A DNA stretch of 34,693 nt from JAHFPN01 sp036559465 (GTDB lineage Bacteria; Pseudomonadota; Alphaproteobacteria; Rhizobiales; Xanthobacteraceae), in NCBI GenBank assembly GCA_036559465.1, contig DATBTC010000066.1:1-34693 (forward strand), in the 5' to 3' direction. This document shows, in pieces, positions 17,134-25,309 of the stretch (positions within the stretch are counted from its first letter, which is position 1; every line of letters begins with the position of its first letter). Made by a program: the position numbers and the translations under genes. The notes below the pieces were generated by a model, which had not been told where the DNA came from, searched no databases, and was given only the letters and a program-made list of their open reading frames with translations.

Positions 17134-17844
17134 GTGTTCGACCTCTATACGATCATCTTCCTCGCGCTCGCCGTGTTCATTTTCGTACGGCTCAGGAGCG
17201 TGCTCGGCAGTCGCACCGGCCGCGAACGGCCGCCCTATGACCCGTTCTCAACATCGGATCCGGCCGCCAAACCCGCCAATTCCCGCGACAAAGTGGTGAC
17301 ACTTCCGGGCCGGACGCCGCCTGCGCCGCAGCGCGAGGGCGAAGCCGCTCCGCCCGCCGCCGAGCGCTGGGCCGGCATCGCCGAGCCGGGCTCGGTAGTT
17401 GCCGTTGGTCTCGACGCCGTCGCCGCGCAGGATCGCGAGTTCGATATCGGTCATTTCCTCGCCGGCGCCAAGGCCGCCTACGAGATGATCGTCACCGCGT
17501 TCGCCGAGGGCGACACCAAGGCGCTGAAGAACTTGCTCGCCAAGGACGTCTATGACGGTTTCGCGTCGGCAATCGCCGAGCGCGATAGCCGCGGCGAGAA
17601 GATGGAGACCCGCTTCGTTGCGATCGAAAAGACCGAAGTGGCCGCCGCCGAGCTCAAGGGCAAGACGGCGCAGATCACCGTGCGCTTCGTCTCCCAGCTG
17701 GTCTCCGTCACCAAGAATCGCGCTGGCGAAGCGGTCGACGGCAGCCCGGACCGCGTCACCGACGTCACCGACATTTGGACCTTCGCGCGCGAGATCGGCG
17801 CCCGCGACCCGAACTGGAAGCTCGTTGCCACCGAATCCGCCTGA
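17134..17844 (+). CDS. Tim44/TimA-like membrane-anchored protein
   Basis: A 236-residue bacterial Tim44-domain protein. An N-terminal transmembrane helix (FDLYTIIFLALAVFIFVRL) is followed by SVLGSRTGRERPPYDPF, a Pro/Ala-rich linker, and a C-terminal Tim44-like domain (about 105-236) with the conserved AKAAYEMIVTAFAEGDTKALKNLL. Mitochondrial Tim44 links TIM23 to Hsp70; the bacterial role is less clear and is thought to be at the inner membrane. The GTG at 17134 matches the usual M-F-D-x-Y-T start; an in-frame ATG at 17095 is an alternative. It precedes mltA by 11 bp. Confidence 0.85.
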   Translation: MFDLYTIIFLALAVFIFVRLRSVLGSRTGRERPPYDPFSTSDPAAKPANSRDKVVTLPGRTPPAPQREGEAAPPAAERWAGIAEPGSVVAVGLDAVAAQDREFDIGHFLAGAKAAYEMIVTAFAEGDTKALKNLLAKDVYDGFASAIAERDSRGEKMETRFVAIEKTEVAAAELKGKTAQITVRFVSQLVSVTKNRAGEAVDGSPDRVTDVTDIWTFAREIGARDPNWKLVATESA

Positions 17845-17855
17845 CGGAGCGCGCC

Positions 17856-19118
17856 ATGAACCGGCACGGCGCTGTGGCGGCTCTTCTCAGCGTTTCACTC
17901 CTTTCCATCGATCCAGCGTTTGCGGCGGCCGCGCCGCTGCGTATTCCGGAGACCGAGCTCGAGCCCATGGCGTTCGAGCAGCTCGACGGCTGGGCCACCG
18001 AGGATCACCTGGCGGCACTTTCGGCGTTTCGTTCAAGCTGCGTTGCTGTGCGCCGTCGTGCTGATCGCCGCGATGCCGGTCGCAATCGACGGGAACCCAA
18101 GCCGATCGAAGGGCCACTCGCCGCGGCCTGCAAAATGGCCGCGGAGCTCGGCGACAATGTCGGGGGGCCCAGCGCACGGCGCTTCTTCGAAGATGCGTTC
18201 CGGCCGGTGCGGATCTCTAAACTTGGCGAGCGCGACGGGTTTCTGACGGGCTATTACGAGCCCGAGGTAGAGGGGCGCAGAAAGCCAGGCGACGGATTCA
18301 TGATTCCGATGTACGCCCAGCCTGCCGAGCTGGTGGCGGGCGCAGTGAGAAAGAAGAACGCGCGCACGCACGGCTTTCCCAATCGCGGCAAGGTCGGCCG
18401 CCGTGTCGGCAAGAAGCTCGTCGAGTATCACGACCGCGCCGCCATCGAGGACGGCGCGCTCAAAGATCGCGGCCTAGAAATCTGTTGGCTCCGCGACCCG
18501 ATCGATGCCTTCTTCATCCATATCCAGGGCTCGGCGCGTGTCCGCCTGGAGGATGGCAAAATCCTGCGCCTGAACTACGCCGCCCATAACGGCCACACGT
18601 ATCTTCCGGTCGGCCGGGTGCTTGCCGACCGCGGCGTCGTCCCACGCGCCGAAATGACCATGGACAAGATCCGCGCCTATTTCGCCGAAACTCCGGAGGA
18701 GGGCCGTGAAATCATGCGCATGAACCGCTCCTTCATTTTTTTTCGCGAGGTCGCCGAGCTTGCGCCGGACGCCGAGGCGGTCGGCGCGCAAGGCTTGCCG
18801 CTGACGCGCGAGCGCTCCATCGCGGTCGATCGCGCCATCCACGCCTATGGCACGCCGTTCTGGATCGAGGCCGAGTTGCCGCTTCAGAGCGAGACTACGA
18901 TGACATCGTTCCGCCGCCTGATGCTGGCGCAGGACACCGGCTCCGCCATCGTCGGCCCGGCGCGCGCCGACGTCTATTTCGGCGCCGGCATCGACGCTGG
19001 CACAATCGCCGGTAGGCTCAAACATGCGGGCCGCTTCTTCATGCTGGTGCCGCGCGCGATCGACCCCGCGCTCGGCGCCGAAAACGCGCCGCTGCCGCCG
19101 CCAAGGCCAAAGCCGTGA
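17856..19118 (+). CDS. mltA: membrane-bound lytic murein transglycosylase A
   Basis: A 420-residue MltA that cleaves the MurNAc-GlcNAc bond to give 1,6-anhydro ends. A signal peptide (about 1-23, cut near AFA-AA) lacks a lipobox cysteine, so it is predicted to be periplasmic instead of a lipoprotein. GFLTGYYEPEVEG (128-140) is the MltA-domain signature. AQDTGSAIVGPARADVYFG (358-376) is the 3D domain, with Asp360 and Asp372 as the conserved acids; Asp372 is the probable catalytic residue by position. GGAG-like ACGGAG precedes the ATG. The stop overlaps smr. Confidence 0.93.
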   Translation: MNRHGAVAALLSVSLLSIDPAFAAAAPLRIPETELEPMAFEQLDGWATEDHLAALSAFRSSCVAVRRRADRRDAGRNRREPKPIEGPLAAACKMAAELGDNVGGPSARRFFEDAFRPVRISKLGERDGFLTGYYEPEVEGRRKPGDGFMIPMYAQPAELVAGAVRKKNARTHGFPNRGKVGRRVGKKLVEYHDRAAIEDGALKDRGLEICWLRDPIDAFFIHIQGSARVRLEDGKILRLNYAAHNGHTYLPVGRVLADRGVVPRAEMTMDKIRAYFAETPEEGREIMRMNRSFIFFREVAELAPDAEAVGAQGLPLTRERSIAVDRAIHAYGTPFWIEAELPLQSETTMTSFRRLMLAQDTGSAIVGPARADVYFGAGIDAGTIAGRLKHAGRFFMLVPRAIDPALGAENAPLPPPRPKP

Positions 19119-19687
19119 GCGGCAAGGGCGGCCGCAAGGAAACGCGCCGGGAAGCCTTGAGCGGCGAGGACCGCGCGCTCTGGGGCGAGGTGACGAAATC
19201 GATTGCGCCTTTGCGTGCTCGCGCGGTGTCTTCGGAGCCGGCTGAACCCATTGAAGAAGCGCCGCGCGCACCGAAGCGGCCGCCGCCAGCGCGTCCACCC
19301 GCTCCACCGCCGAAGCTGGCACCCAAGGCGCCCGCGCTTGCGACTATCGACCGGCGTACCAAGCAGCGGCTTTCGCGGGGCACGACGGAGATCGACGCGC
19401 GCCTCGATCTGCATGGCATGACCCAGGCCGCGGCCCGCACGCGACTGGAATCGTTTCTGAAATCGGCGCAGGCGCGGGGCCATGGCCTCGTGCTCGTCAT
19501 CACCGGCAAGGGAAGGCCGGGCAACCGCGATTCTTACGGTGAGGAGGAGCGCGGCGTCTTACGGCGTCAAGTGCCGCAATGGCTCTCGCTTCCGGACTTC
19601 AGACCCCTCGTGGTCGGCTTCAGCGAGGCCGCGATCGGCCACGGCGGCACTGGCGCGCTCTACGTGCGCGTAAGGAAAGCCCGCTGA
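19115..19687 (+). CDS. Smr/MutS2-domain protein
   Basis: A 190-residue protein with a Pro/Ala-rich N-terminal half (about 40-75) and a C-terminal Smr domain. The domain shows LDLHG at 97-101, VLVITGKG near 127, and HGGTG at 176-180, the paired motifs of the family. Small Smr proteins act on nucleic acid, and some are endonucleases; the role here is not known. It begins at a GTG overlapping the mltA stop and ends 4 bp from convergent hslU. Confidence 0.88.
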   Translation: MSGKGGRKETRREALSGEDRALWGEVTKSIAPLRARAVSSEPAEPIEEAPRAPKRPPPARPPAPPPKLAPKAPALATIDRRTKQRLSRGTTEIDARLDLHGMTQAAARTRLESFLKSAQARGHGLVLVITGKGRPGNRDSYGEEERGVLRRQVPQWLSLPDFRPLVVGFSEAAIGHGGTGALYVRVRKAR

Positions 19688-19691
19688 ACCG

Positions 19692-20999
19692 TCAGAGAAT
19701 GTAGCGCGACAGGTCCGCGTTCTTCGCAAGATCCGCCACTTGCGCCCGCACATAGGCGCCGTCGATGACCATCCGTTCGCCCGAGCGGTCCGTCGCCGTG
19801 AAGCTGATCTCGTCGAGCACGCGCTCGATCACGGTCTGCAGCCGCCGCGCGCCGATGTTTTCGAGACTCGTATTCACCTCGACCGCAACATCCGCGAGCG
19901 CATCGATCGCGTCGTCGGTGAAGACCAGCTCCACGTTTTCCGTCTGCATCAACGCGATCGACTGCTTGATCAGGCTCGCCTCGGTCTCGGTGAGAATGCG
20001 GCGAAAATCGTCGCGCGTAAGCGGATTGAGCTCGACGCGTATCGGCAGCCGGCCCTGCAGCTCGGGCAGCAGGTCCGAGGGCTTGGCCACATGGAACGCG
20101 CCCGAGGCGATGAACAGCACATGGTCGGTCTTCACCGGCCCGTACTTGGTCGAGACCGTGGTGCCTTCCAAGAGCGGCAGCAGATCGCGCTGCACGCCTT
20201 CGCGGCTCACGTCGGCGCCCCGCAGGCCCTCGCGGCCGGAAATCTTGTCGATCTCGTCGAGGAACACGATGCCGTTGTTCTCGACCGAGTGGATCGCTTC
20301 CTGCACCAACGCATCCTGATCGAGTAGCTTGTCGGATTCCTCGGCCACCAGCAGCGGATGGGCCTCGCGCGCGGAGAGCCGCCGCGGCTTGGTGCGGCCG
20401 CCCATGGCCTTGCCGAAAATGTCGCCGAGCGAAATCGCGCCCATCTGCGCGCCGGGCATGCCGGGGATTTCGAACATCGGCATCCCGCTTTGGCCTGCGG
20501 CCATCTCGATTTCGATCTCCTTGTCGTCGAGCTCGCCGGCGCGCAGCTTCTTTCTGAACGAATCGCGCGTGGCCAGCGTCGCCTTCTGCCCGACCAGCGC
20601 GTCGAGCACGCGCTCCTCGGCGTTGAGTTGGGCTCGCGCCTGCACGTCGCGCCGCTTGCTCTCGCGCAAGAGCGCGATGCCGACCTCCACGAGGTCGCGC
20701 ACGATCGAATCCACGTCGCGGCCGACATAGCCGACCTCGGTGAATTTGGTGGCCTCGACCTTCAGAAACGGTGCGCCTGCGAGCTTGGCCAGCCGGCGCG
20801 AAATTTCGGTCTTGCCGACGCCGGTCGGCCCGATCATCAGGATATTTTTCGGCAGCACTTCCTCGCGCAGCTTGCCGTCGAGCTGCAGCCGCCGCCAGCG
20901 GTTCCTGAGCGCGATCGCGACCGCACGCTTGGCGTCTTTCTGGCCGACGATATAGCGGTCGAGCTCGGAGACGATCTCGCGCGGGGAGAAGCTCTGCAT
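19692..20999 (-). CDS. hslU: ATP-dependent protease ATPase subunit HslU
   Basis: A 435-residue AAA+ unfoldase that feeds substrates to HslV. FSPREIVSELDRYIVGQ (start), Walker A GPTGVGKT (57-64), a long inserted I-domain, Walker B IVFLDEIDKI, sensor segments and the C-terminal DLSRYIL tail that docks into HslV are present. I chose the ATG at 20999 because it gives the standard length and N-terminus. A GTG at 21032 overlapping the hslV stop (GTGA) would add 11 unconserved residues and remains possible. Confidence 0.95.
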   Translation of the reverse strand: MQSFSPREIVSELDRYIVGQKDAKRAVAIALRNRWRRLQLDGKLREEVLPKNILMIGPTGVGKTEISRRLAKLAGAPFLKVEATKFTEVGYVGRDVDSIVRDLVEVGIALLRESKRRDVQARAQLNAEERVLDALVGQKATLATRDSFRKKLRAGELDDKEIEIEMAAGQSGMPMFEIPGMPGAQMGAISLGDIFGKAMGGRTKPRRLSAREAHPLLVAEESDKLLDQDALVQEAIHSVENNGIVFLDEIDKISGREGLRGADVSREGVQRDLLPLLEGTTVSTKYGPVKTDHVLFIASGAFHVAKPSDLLPELQGRLPIRVELNPLTRDDFRRILTETEASLIKQSIALMQTENVELVFTDDAIDALADVAVEVNTSLENIGARRLQTVIERVLDEISFTATDRSGERMVIDGAYVRAQVADLAKNADLSRYIL

Positions 21000-21028
21000 G
21001 TTCGGGTTCCGCAGGGTTACGTTTACGG

Positions 21029-21574
21029 TCACTTTCCGATCGTCTCCACGACTAGGTTGCGGTTGGTATAGACGCAGATATCGGCCGCGATTTCGAGCGA
21101 GCGGCGCACGATCGCCTCGGAGTCGAGGCTGCCGTCGATCAGTGCCCGCGCGGCGGCGAGTGCATAGGGTCCGCCCGAGCCGATGCCGGCGACCCCGGCG
21201 TCGGGCTCCAGCACGTCGCCGGTGCCGGCCAGCAAGAGCGTCACGTCCTTGTCGGCCACCAGCATCATGGCGTCGAGCCGGCGCAGATAGCGATCCGTGC
21301 GCCAGTCTTTCGCAAGCTCCACACAGGCGCGCGCGAGCTGGCCCTTGTGCTGCTCCAATTTCTGCTCGAGCCGGTCGAATAGCGTGAGCGCGTCGGCAGT
21401 GGCGCCGGCGAAGCCGCCGATCACGTCACCCTGGCCGAGCCGGCGCACTTTCTTGGCGCTGGACTTGACCACGGTGGCGCCGAAACTGACCTGGCCGTCG
21501 CCGCCGATGGCGACCTTGTCGCCCTTGCGGACCGCGAGAATGGTAGTTCCGTGGAACACTTCGGGATTGGACAT
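21029..21574 (-). CDS. hslV: ATP-dependent protease peptidase subunit HslV
   Basis: A 181-residue proteasome-type threonine peptidase. The mature chain should begin at Thr10 after removal of MSNPEVFHG, giving TTILAVRKG, and the conserved GDGQVSFG and IGSGGPYALAAARAL follow. GGAG lies 6 nt before the ATG. It is the first gene of hslVU and is divergent from hisB across 132 bp. No convincing heat-shock promoter was found. Confidence 0.96.
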   Translation of the reverse strand: MSNPEVFHGTTILAVRKGDKVAIGGDGQVSFGATVVKSSAKKVRRLGQGDVIGGFAGATADALTLFDRLEQKLEQHKGQLARACVELAKDWRTDRYLRRLDAMMLVADKDVTLLLAGTGDVLEPDAGVAGIGSGGPYALAAARALIDGSLDSEAIVRRSLEIAADICVYTNRNLVVETIGK

Positions 21575-21706
21575 GAGCTACTCCAACGACTGCTTATCTA
21601 GGTGCTCGCGCGCATTCCGCAAACCATAACCCGATCCGGCCGCCGCGGCTTGTGGCGCCGGGCTTTCGATACTGGTAGAAGGCGGCGCAATTTCAAGGAG
21701 TTCGCG

Positions 21707-22297
21707 ATGCGCACGGGCAAGGTTACCCGCGCCACCAAGGAGACCGAGGTTACGGTCGAGCTGAATCTCGACGGCTCGGGCCAGGCCGAGATTACGACCG
21801 GCATCGGTTTCCTCGACCACATGCTCGAGCTCCTGGCGCGCCACTCCCGCATCGACATCAAGCTGCAGGCCAAAGGCGATCTGCACGTCGACCAGCACCA
21901 CACCACCGAAGACGCCGGCATCGTGCTCGGCCAAGCGGTGAAGAAGGCGCTCGGCGATATGCGCGGCATCGTGCGCTACGCCGACGTGCACATGCCGATG
22001 GACGAAGCGCTGACTCGCGTCGCCATCGACCTGTCGGGCCGCGCCGTGCTCGTGTTCAAGGTCGAGTTCCCGCGCGACAAGATCGGCGAGTTCGACGTCG
22101 ATCTGGTGCGCGAGTTCTTTCAAGCCTTCGCCGCCAACGCCGGCGTCACGCTGCATGTCGAGACGCTCTATGGCGACAACTCGCACCATGTGGCCGAGAG
22201 CTGCTTCAAGGGCCTGGCGCGCGCACTGCGCGCAGCCGTCGCACAGGATCCCGCGGCCAAGGGCGAAATCCCCTCGACCAAGGGCAGCCTCGGCTGA
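21707..22297 (+). CDS. hisB: imidazoleglycerol-phosphate dehydratase HisB
   Basis: A 196-residue Mn-dependent dehydratase, the monofunctional form without a phosphatase domain. The two metal-binding signatures are HHTTEDAGI (64-72) and HHVAESCFK near residue 165, and ITTGIGFLDHMLELLARHS is typical. AAGGAG lies 6 nt before the ATG at 21707, which decides the start although the frame is open to 21602. It heads hisB-DUF2628-hisH-hisA-hisF-hisE-coaA. Confidence 0.96.
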   Translation: MRTGKVTRATKETEVTVELNLDGSGQAEITTGIGFLDHMLELLARHSRIDIKLQAKGDLHVDQHHTTEDAGIVLGQAVKKALGDMRGIVRYADVHMPMDEALTRVAIDLSGRAVLVFKVEFPRDKIGEFDVDLVREFFQAFAANAGVTLHVETLYGDNSHHVAESCFKGLARALRAAVAQDPAAKGEIPSTKGSLG

Positions 22298-22309
22298 ACG
22301 GAGGCAAAG

Positions 22310-22801
22310 ATGATCTTCCTCGTGTTCGAGCCCAAGGACGGGCTTGGCAACGCGCGCACCCTTGAAGGTGCCGAACGCGTCGTTTTCCTGCGCGAGAAAT
22401 TCTCCTGGCCTGCGCTGTTTTTCGGGCCGTTCTGGCTCCTTTGGCACCGGCTATGGCTCGCGCTTGTGCTTTGGCTCGTCACGTTCTTCGCGTTTGGCGT
22501 TCTCATGGTGTTGCTCAAGCTCCCGGACTCGATGATGTTTGCGGCCTTCCTCATGCCTTCGCTGATCGCCGCCTTCGAAGCGACGGCAATTCGCCGGCGC
22601 AAGTTCTTGCGCAAGCGAATGCGCGACGCCGGCATCGTCATCGCCCCGGATATCGAGATCGCTGAACGTCGCTTCTTCGCCGATTGGGCCAAGCGCGCCG
22701 GAACCGCACCAGCCAATCCGCCGGCTCCACCTGGCTCCGTGCCGCCGCTCGATCCGTCGCCGGTGCTCGGCCTGTTTCCGCAGCCCGGAGTGAACCGATG
22801 A
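22310..22801 (+). CDS. DUF2628 membrane protein within the his operon
   Basis: A 163-residue predicted inner-membrane protein of the DUF2628 family. The N-terminal part (FLREKFSWPALFFGPFWLLWHRLWLAL) is the usual DUF2628 block; two transmembrane segments lie at about 33-70 and a third short one near 72-92, then a basic stretch RRRKFLRKRM and a Pro-rich C-terminus. Function is unknown. It sits 12 bp after hisB and overlaps hisH by ATGA, so it is co-expressed with histidine synthesis; the same placement is common in Hyphomicrobiales, which argues against chance insertion. Confidence 0.85.
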   Translation: MIFLVFEPKDGLGNARTLEGAERVVFLREKFSWPALFFGPFWLLWHRLWLALVLWLVTFFAFGVLMVLLKLPDSMMFAAFLMPSLIAAFEATAIRRRKFLRKRMRDAGIVIAPDIEIAERRFFADWAKRAGTAPANPPAPPGSVPPLDPSPVLGLFPQPGVNR

Positions 22802-23448
22802 CTGTCGCCGTGGTCGATTACGGCTCGGGTAATCTGCACTCGGCCGCCAAGGCACTGGAACGCGCCTCGCGCGAGAGCGGCGCGAACGAGCCGATCCTGG
22901 TGACGCGCGACCCGGAGCAGGTGCGCCGCGCTGATCGCGTGGTGCTGCCCGTCGTCGGCGCGTTTGCCGATTGCAAGCGCGGCCTCGACGCGGTGCCGGG
23001 CATGGTCGCGGCCATGACGGAAGCGGTACGCGCGAAAGGCAAGCCCTTCCTCGGCATTTGCGTCGGCATGCAGCTCATGGCTGAGCGCGGCCGCGAATAT
23101 GTGGTGACCGAGGGGCTGGGCTGGATCAAAGGCGTGGTCGATCGCATCGAGCCGTCGGATGTCGCGCTCAAGATTCCGCACATGGGCTGGAACACCCTGA
23201 ATTCGCGCCAAGCCCACCCGTTGCTCGATGGCATCCCGACCGGGCCCAAGGGCCTGCACGCCTATTTCGTGCACTCTTATCAACTCGCGCCCGCGGATCA
23301 GGATGACCTCGTCGCCGACTCCGACTATGGCGGACCGCTCACCGCGATGGTCGCGCGCGCCAACATGGCCGGCACCCAGTTCCACCCGGAGAAAAGCCAG
23401 AAGCTGGGCTTGGCGCTGCTTTCGAACTTCCTGCGCTGGAAGCCGTGA
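22798..23448 (+). CDS. hisH: imidazole glycerol phosphate synthase, glutaminase subunit HisH
   Basis: A 216-residue class I glutamine amidotransferase that supplies ammonia to HisF. The nucleophile is Cys88 (LGICVGMQ), with His196 and Glu198 in GTQFHPEKSQ completing the triad. Unusually, the oxyanion-strand motif, normally LPGVGAF, reads LPVVGAF (residues 50-56), with valine for glycine at position 52. GGAG sits 7 nt before the ATG, and the start overlaps the DUF2628 stop. Everything else looks functional. Confidence 0.95.
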   Translation: MTVAVVDYGSGNLHSAAKALERASRESGANEPILVTRDPEQVRRADRVVLPVVGAFADCKRGLDAVPGMVAAMTEAVRAKGKPFLGICVGMQLMAERGREYVVTEGLGWIKGVVDRIEPSDVALKIPHMGWNTLNSRQAHPLLDGIPTGPKGLHAYFVHSYQLAPADQDDLVADSDYGGPLTAMVARANMAGTQFHPEKSQKLGLALLSNFLRWKP

Positions 23449-24182
23449 TCCTTTTTCCCGCGATCGACCTGAAGAACGGTGAAGCCGTGCGGCTCGAACA
23501 GGGCGACATGGCGCGCGCCACCGTGTTCAACCGCGACCCGGCGGCGCAAGCCCGCGCGTTCGAAAGCTTGGGCTTCGAATGGCTGCATCTCGTCGATCTC
23601 GATGGTGCCTTCGCCGGGAAGCCCGTGAATGCGCTCGCGGTCGCGGCAATCCTGAAGGCGGTGAAGATTCCGGTTCAGCTCGGCGGCGGCATCCGCAGCC
23701 TCGGCACGATCGAGTCTTGGCTTGGCGAGGGCGTTGCTCGCGTAATTCTCGGCACTGCCGCCGTGCGCGATCCCGATCTTGTGAAAGCCGCCGCCAAACA
23801 GTTTCCTGGCCGGGTCGCCGTCGGCATCGACGCGCGCGCAGGCAAGGTCGCGGTGTCCGGTTGGGCCGAGGAGACATTGCTTGAGGCGGCGCAGCTCGCA
23901 CGCCTGTTCGAGGACAACGGCATTGCGGCGATCATCTATACCGATGTCGAGCGCGACGGGATGTTGCAGGGCCTCAACCTCGAAGCGACCATCGCGCTGG
24001 CCGACGCCGTGAAGATTCCGGTGATCGCTTCCGGGGGCTTCGCTTCGCTAGATGATGTACGCGCACTCCTGCAGCCGCGTGCGAAGAAACTCTCCGGCGC
24101 CGTCGCCGGCCGCGCGCTTTATGATGGCCGCCTGGATGCGAAAGAAGCGCTTGCGCTCATCGCCTCGGCGAAGGCGGCCTGA
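23445..24182 (+). CDS. hisA: ProFAR isomerase HisA
   Basis: A 245-residue (beta/alpha)8 isomerase converting ProFAR to PRFAR. The catalytic acid-base pair is Asp8 (FPAIDLKNG) and Asp129 (VGIDARAG). Phosphate-binding loops GGGIRS and IASGGFASLDDV are present. It starts at a GTG overlapping the hisH stop and is separated from hisF by a single base. Confidence 0.96.
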   Translation: MILFPAIDLKNGEAVRLEQGDMARATVFNRDPAAQARAFESLGFEWLHLVDLDGAFAGKPVNALAVAAILKAVKIPVQLGGGIRSLGTIESWLGEGVARVILGTAAVRDPDLVKAAAKQFPGRVAVGIDARAGKVAVSGWAEETLLEAAQLARLFEDNGIAAIIYTDVERDGMLQGLNLEATIALADAVKIPVIASGGFASLDDVRALLQPRAKKLSGAVAGRALYDGRLDAKEALALIASAKAA

Positions 24183-24183
24183 A

Positions 24184-24960
24184 ATGTTCAAGGTCCGCCT
24201 CATCCCCTGCCTCGACGTGAAGGACGGCCGCGTCGTCAAGGGCGTCAACTTCGTCAATTTGCGCGACGCCGGCAATCCGGTCGAGGCGGCCAAGGCCTAT
24301 GACGCGGCCGGCGCCGACGAGCTCTGCTTTCTCGACATCACCGCGAGCCACGAGGAACGCGCGATATTGCTCGACGTGGTGACACGAACCGCCGAAGCCT
24401 GCTTCATGCCGCTCACCGTTGGCGGCGGGGTGCGCACGGTAGAAGATGTGCGCACCTTGCTTGCGTCAGGCGCCGACAAGGTTTCGATCAACACGGCCGC
24501 GGTGCAGCGGCGGGCTTTCGTCAAGGAAGCGGCGGAGAAATTCGGTGATCAATGCATCGTGGTCGCCATCGACGCGAAGAAAGTATCGAAGCCTGCCGAG
24601 AAGGATCGTTGGGAAATCTTCACGCATGGCGGCCGCAACGCCACCGGCCTCGATGCAGTGGCCTACGCCAAGGAAGTGGTAGCGCTTGGCGCCGGTGAAA
24701 TTCTCCTGACTTCCATGGACCGTGACGGCACCAAATCCGGCTTCGACATTGCGCTGACCCGCGCCGTGGCCGACGCCGTTCCCGTGCCGGTGGTCGCCTC
24801 GGGCGGGGCTGGAAAACTCGATCATCTGGTCGAGGGCATTCGCGACGGCGGCGCCACAGCGGTGCTTGCCGCCTCGATCTTTCACTTCGGCGAATTCACC
24901 ATCGCCGAAGCCAAGCGGCACATGGCCAAAGCCGGTCTCCCCGTGCGCCTCGATCCGTGA
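24184..24960 (+). CDS. hisF: imidazole glycerol phosphate synthase, cyclase subunit HisF
   Basis: A 258-residue (beta/alpha)8 cyclase that joins ammonia from HisH to PRFAR, giving imidazole glycerol phosphate and AICAR. Catalytic Asp11 (IPCLDVKDG) and Asp130 (VVAIDAKKV) are in place, as are TVGGGVRTVEDV and VVASGGAGKLDHL. The open frame begins at 24052, inside hisA; MFKVRLIPCLDV marks the real start. Confidence 0.97.
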   Translation: MFKVRLIPCLDVKDGRVVKGVNFVNLRDAGNPVEAAKAYDAAGADELCFLDITASHEERAILLDVVTRTAEACFMPLTVGGGVRTVEDVRTLLASGADKVSINTAAVQRRAFVKEAAEKFGDQCIVVAIDAKKVSKPAEKDRWEIFTHGGRNATGLDAVAYAKEVVALGAGEILLTSMDRDGTKSGFDIALTRAVADAVPVPVVASGGAGKLDHLVEGIRDGGATAVLAASIFHFGEFTIAEAKRHMAKAGLPVRLDP

Positions 24961-24977
24961 TAGGGCCGCTCGCAACC

Positions 24978-25298
24978 ATGGCTTTCACTTTGGAAGAGCT
25001 GGCAAAAATCATCGCCGAGCGCTCGCGCTCTGGCGCCGCGAATTCCTATACCAAGGAGCTGCTCGACGCCGGCGTCGAGAAATGCGCGAAGAAGCTCGGT
25101 GAGGAAGCGGTGGAAACGACTCTCGCCGCGGTCGGTGGCAAGCCCGAAGCGCTCGTCGCCGAGAGCGCCGATCTGCTCTACCATCTGCTCGTGCTGCTGC
25201 AGGCGCGCGGCATTCCGCTTTCCGACGTGCTCACGGAGCTCGAGCGGCGCACCGCGCGCTCGGGCCTCGAGGAAAAAGCGTCGCGCGGCAAGGGCTGA
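24978..25298 (+). CDS. hisE: phosphoribosyl-ATP pyrophosphatase HisE
   Basis: A 106-residue all-alpha NTP pyrophosphohydrolase, the second step of histidine synthesis, here unfused to HisI. The helix SYTKELLDAG followed by KKLGEEAVET and ESADLLYHLLVLL carries the acidic Mg-binding residues. I prefer the ATG at 24978 (MAFTLEELAKII); a GTG at 24957 that overlaps the hisF stop would add seven residues. hisI, hisD, hisG and hisC are not in the window. Confidence 0.94.
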   Translation: MAFTLEELAKIIAERSRSGAANSYTKELLDAGVEKCAKKLGEEAVETTLAAVGGKPEALVAESADLLYHLLVLLQARGIPLSDVLTELERRTARSGLEEKASRGKG

Positions 25299-25309
25299 AC
25301 GGGACCACG

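Noticed and set aside
21674..21697. Possible heat-shock promoter for hslVU (CTTGAAA on the minus strand)
   Set aside because: No matching -10 lies at the right spacing, it is over 110 bp from hslV, and it overlaps the hisB ribosome binding site.
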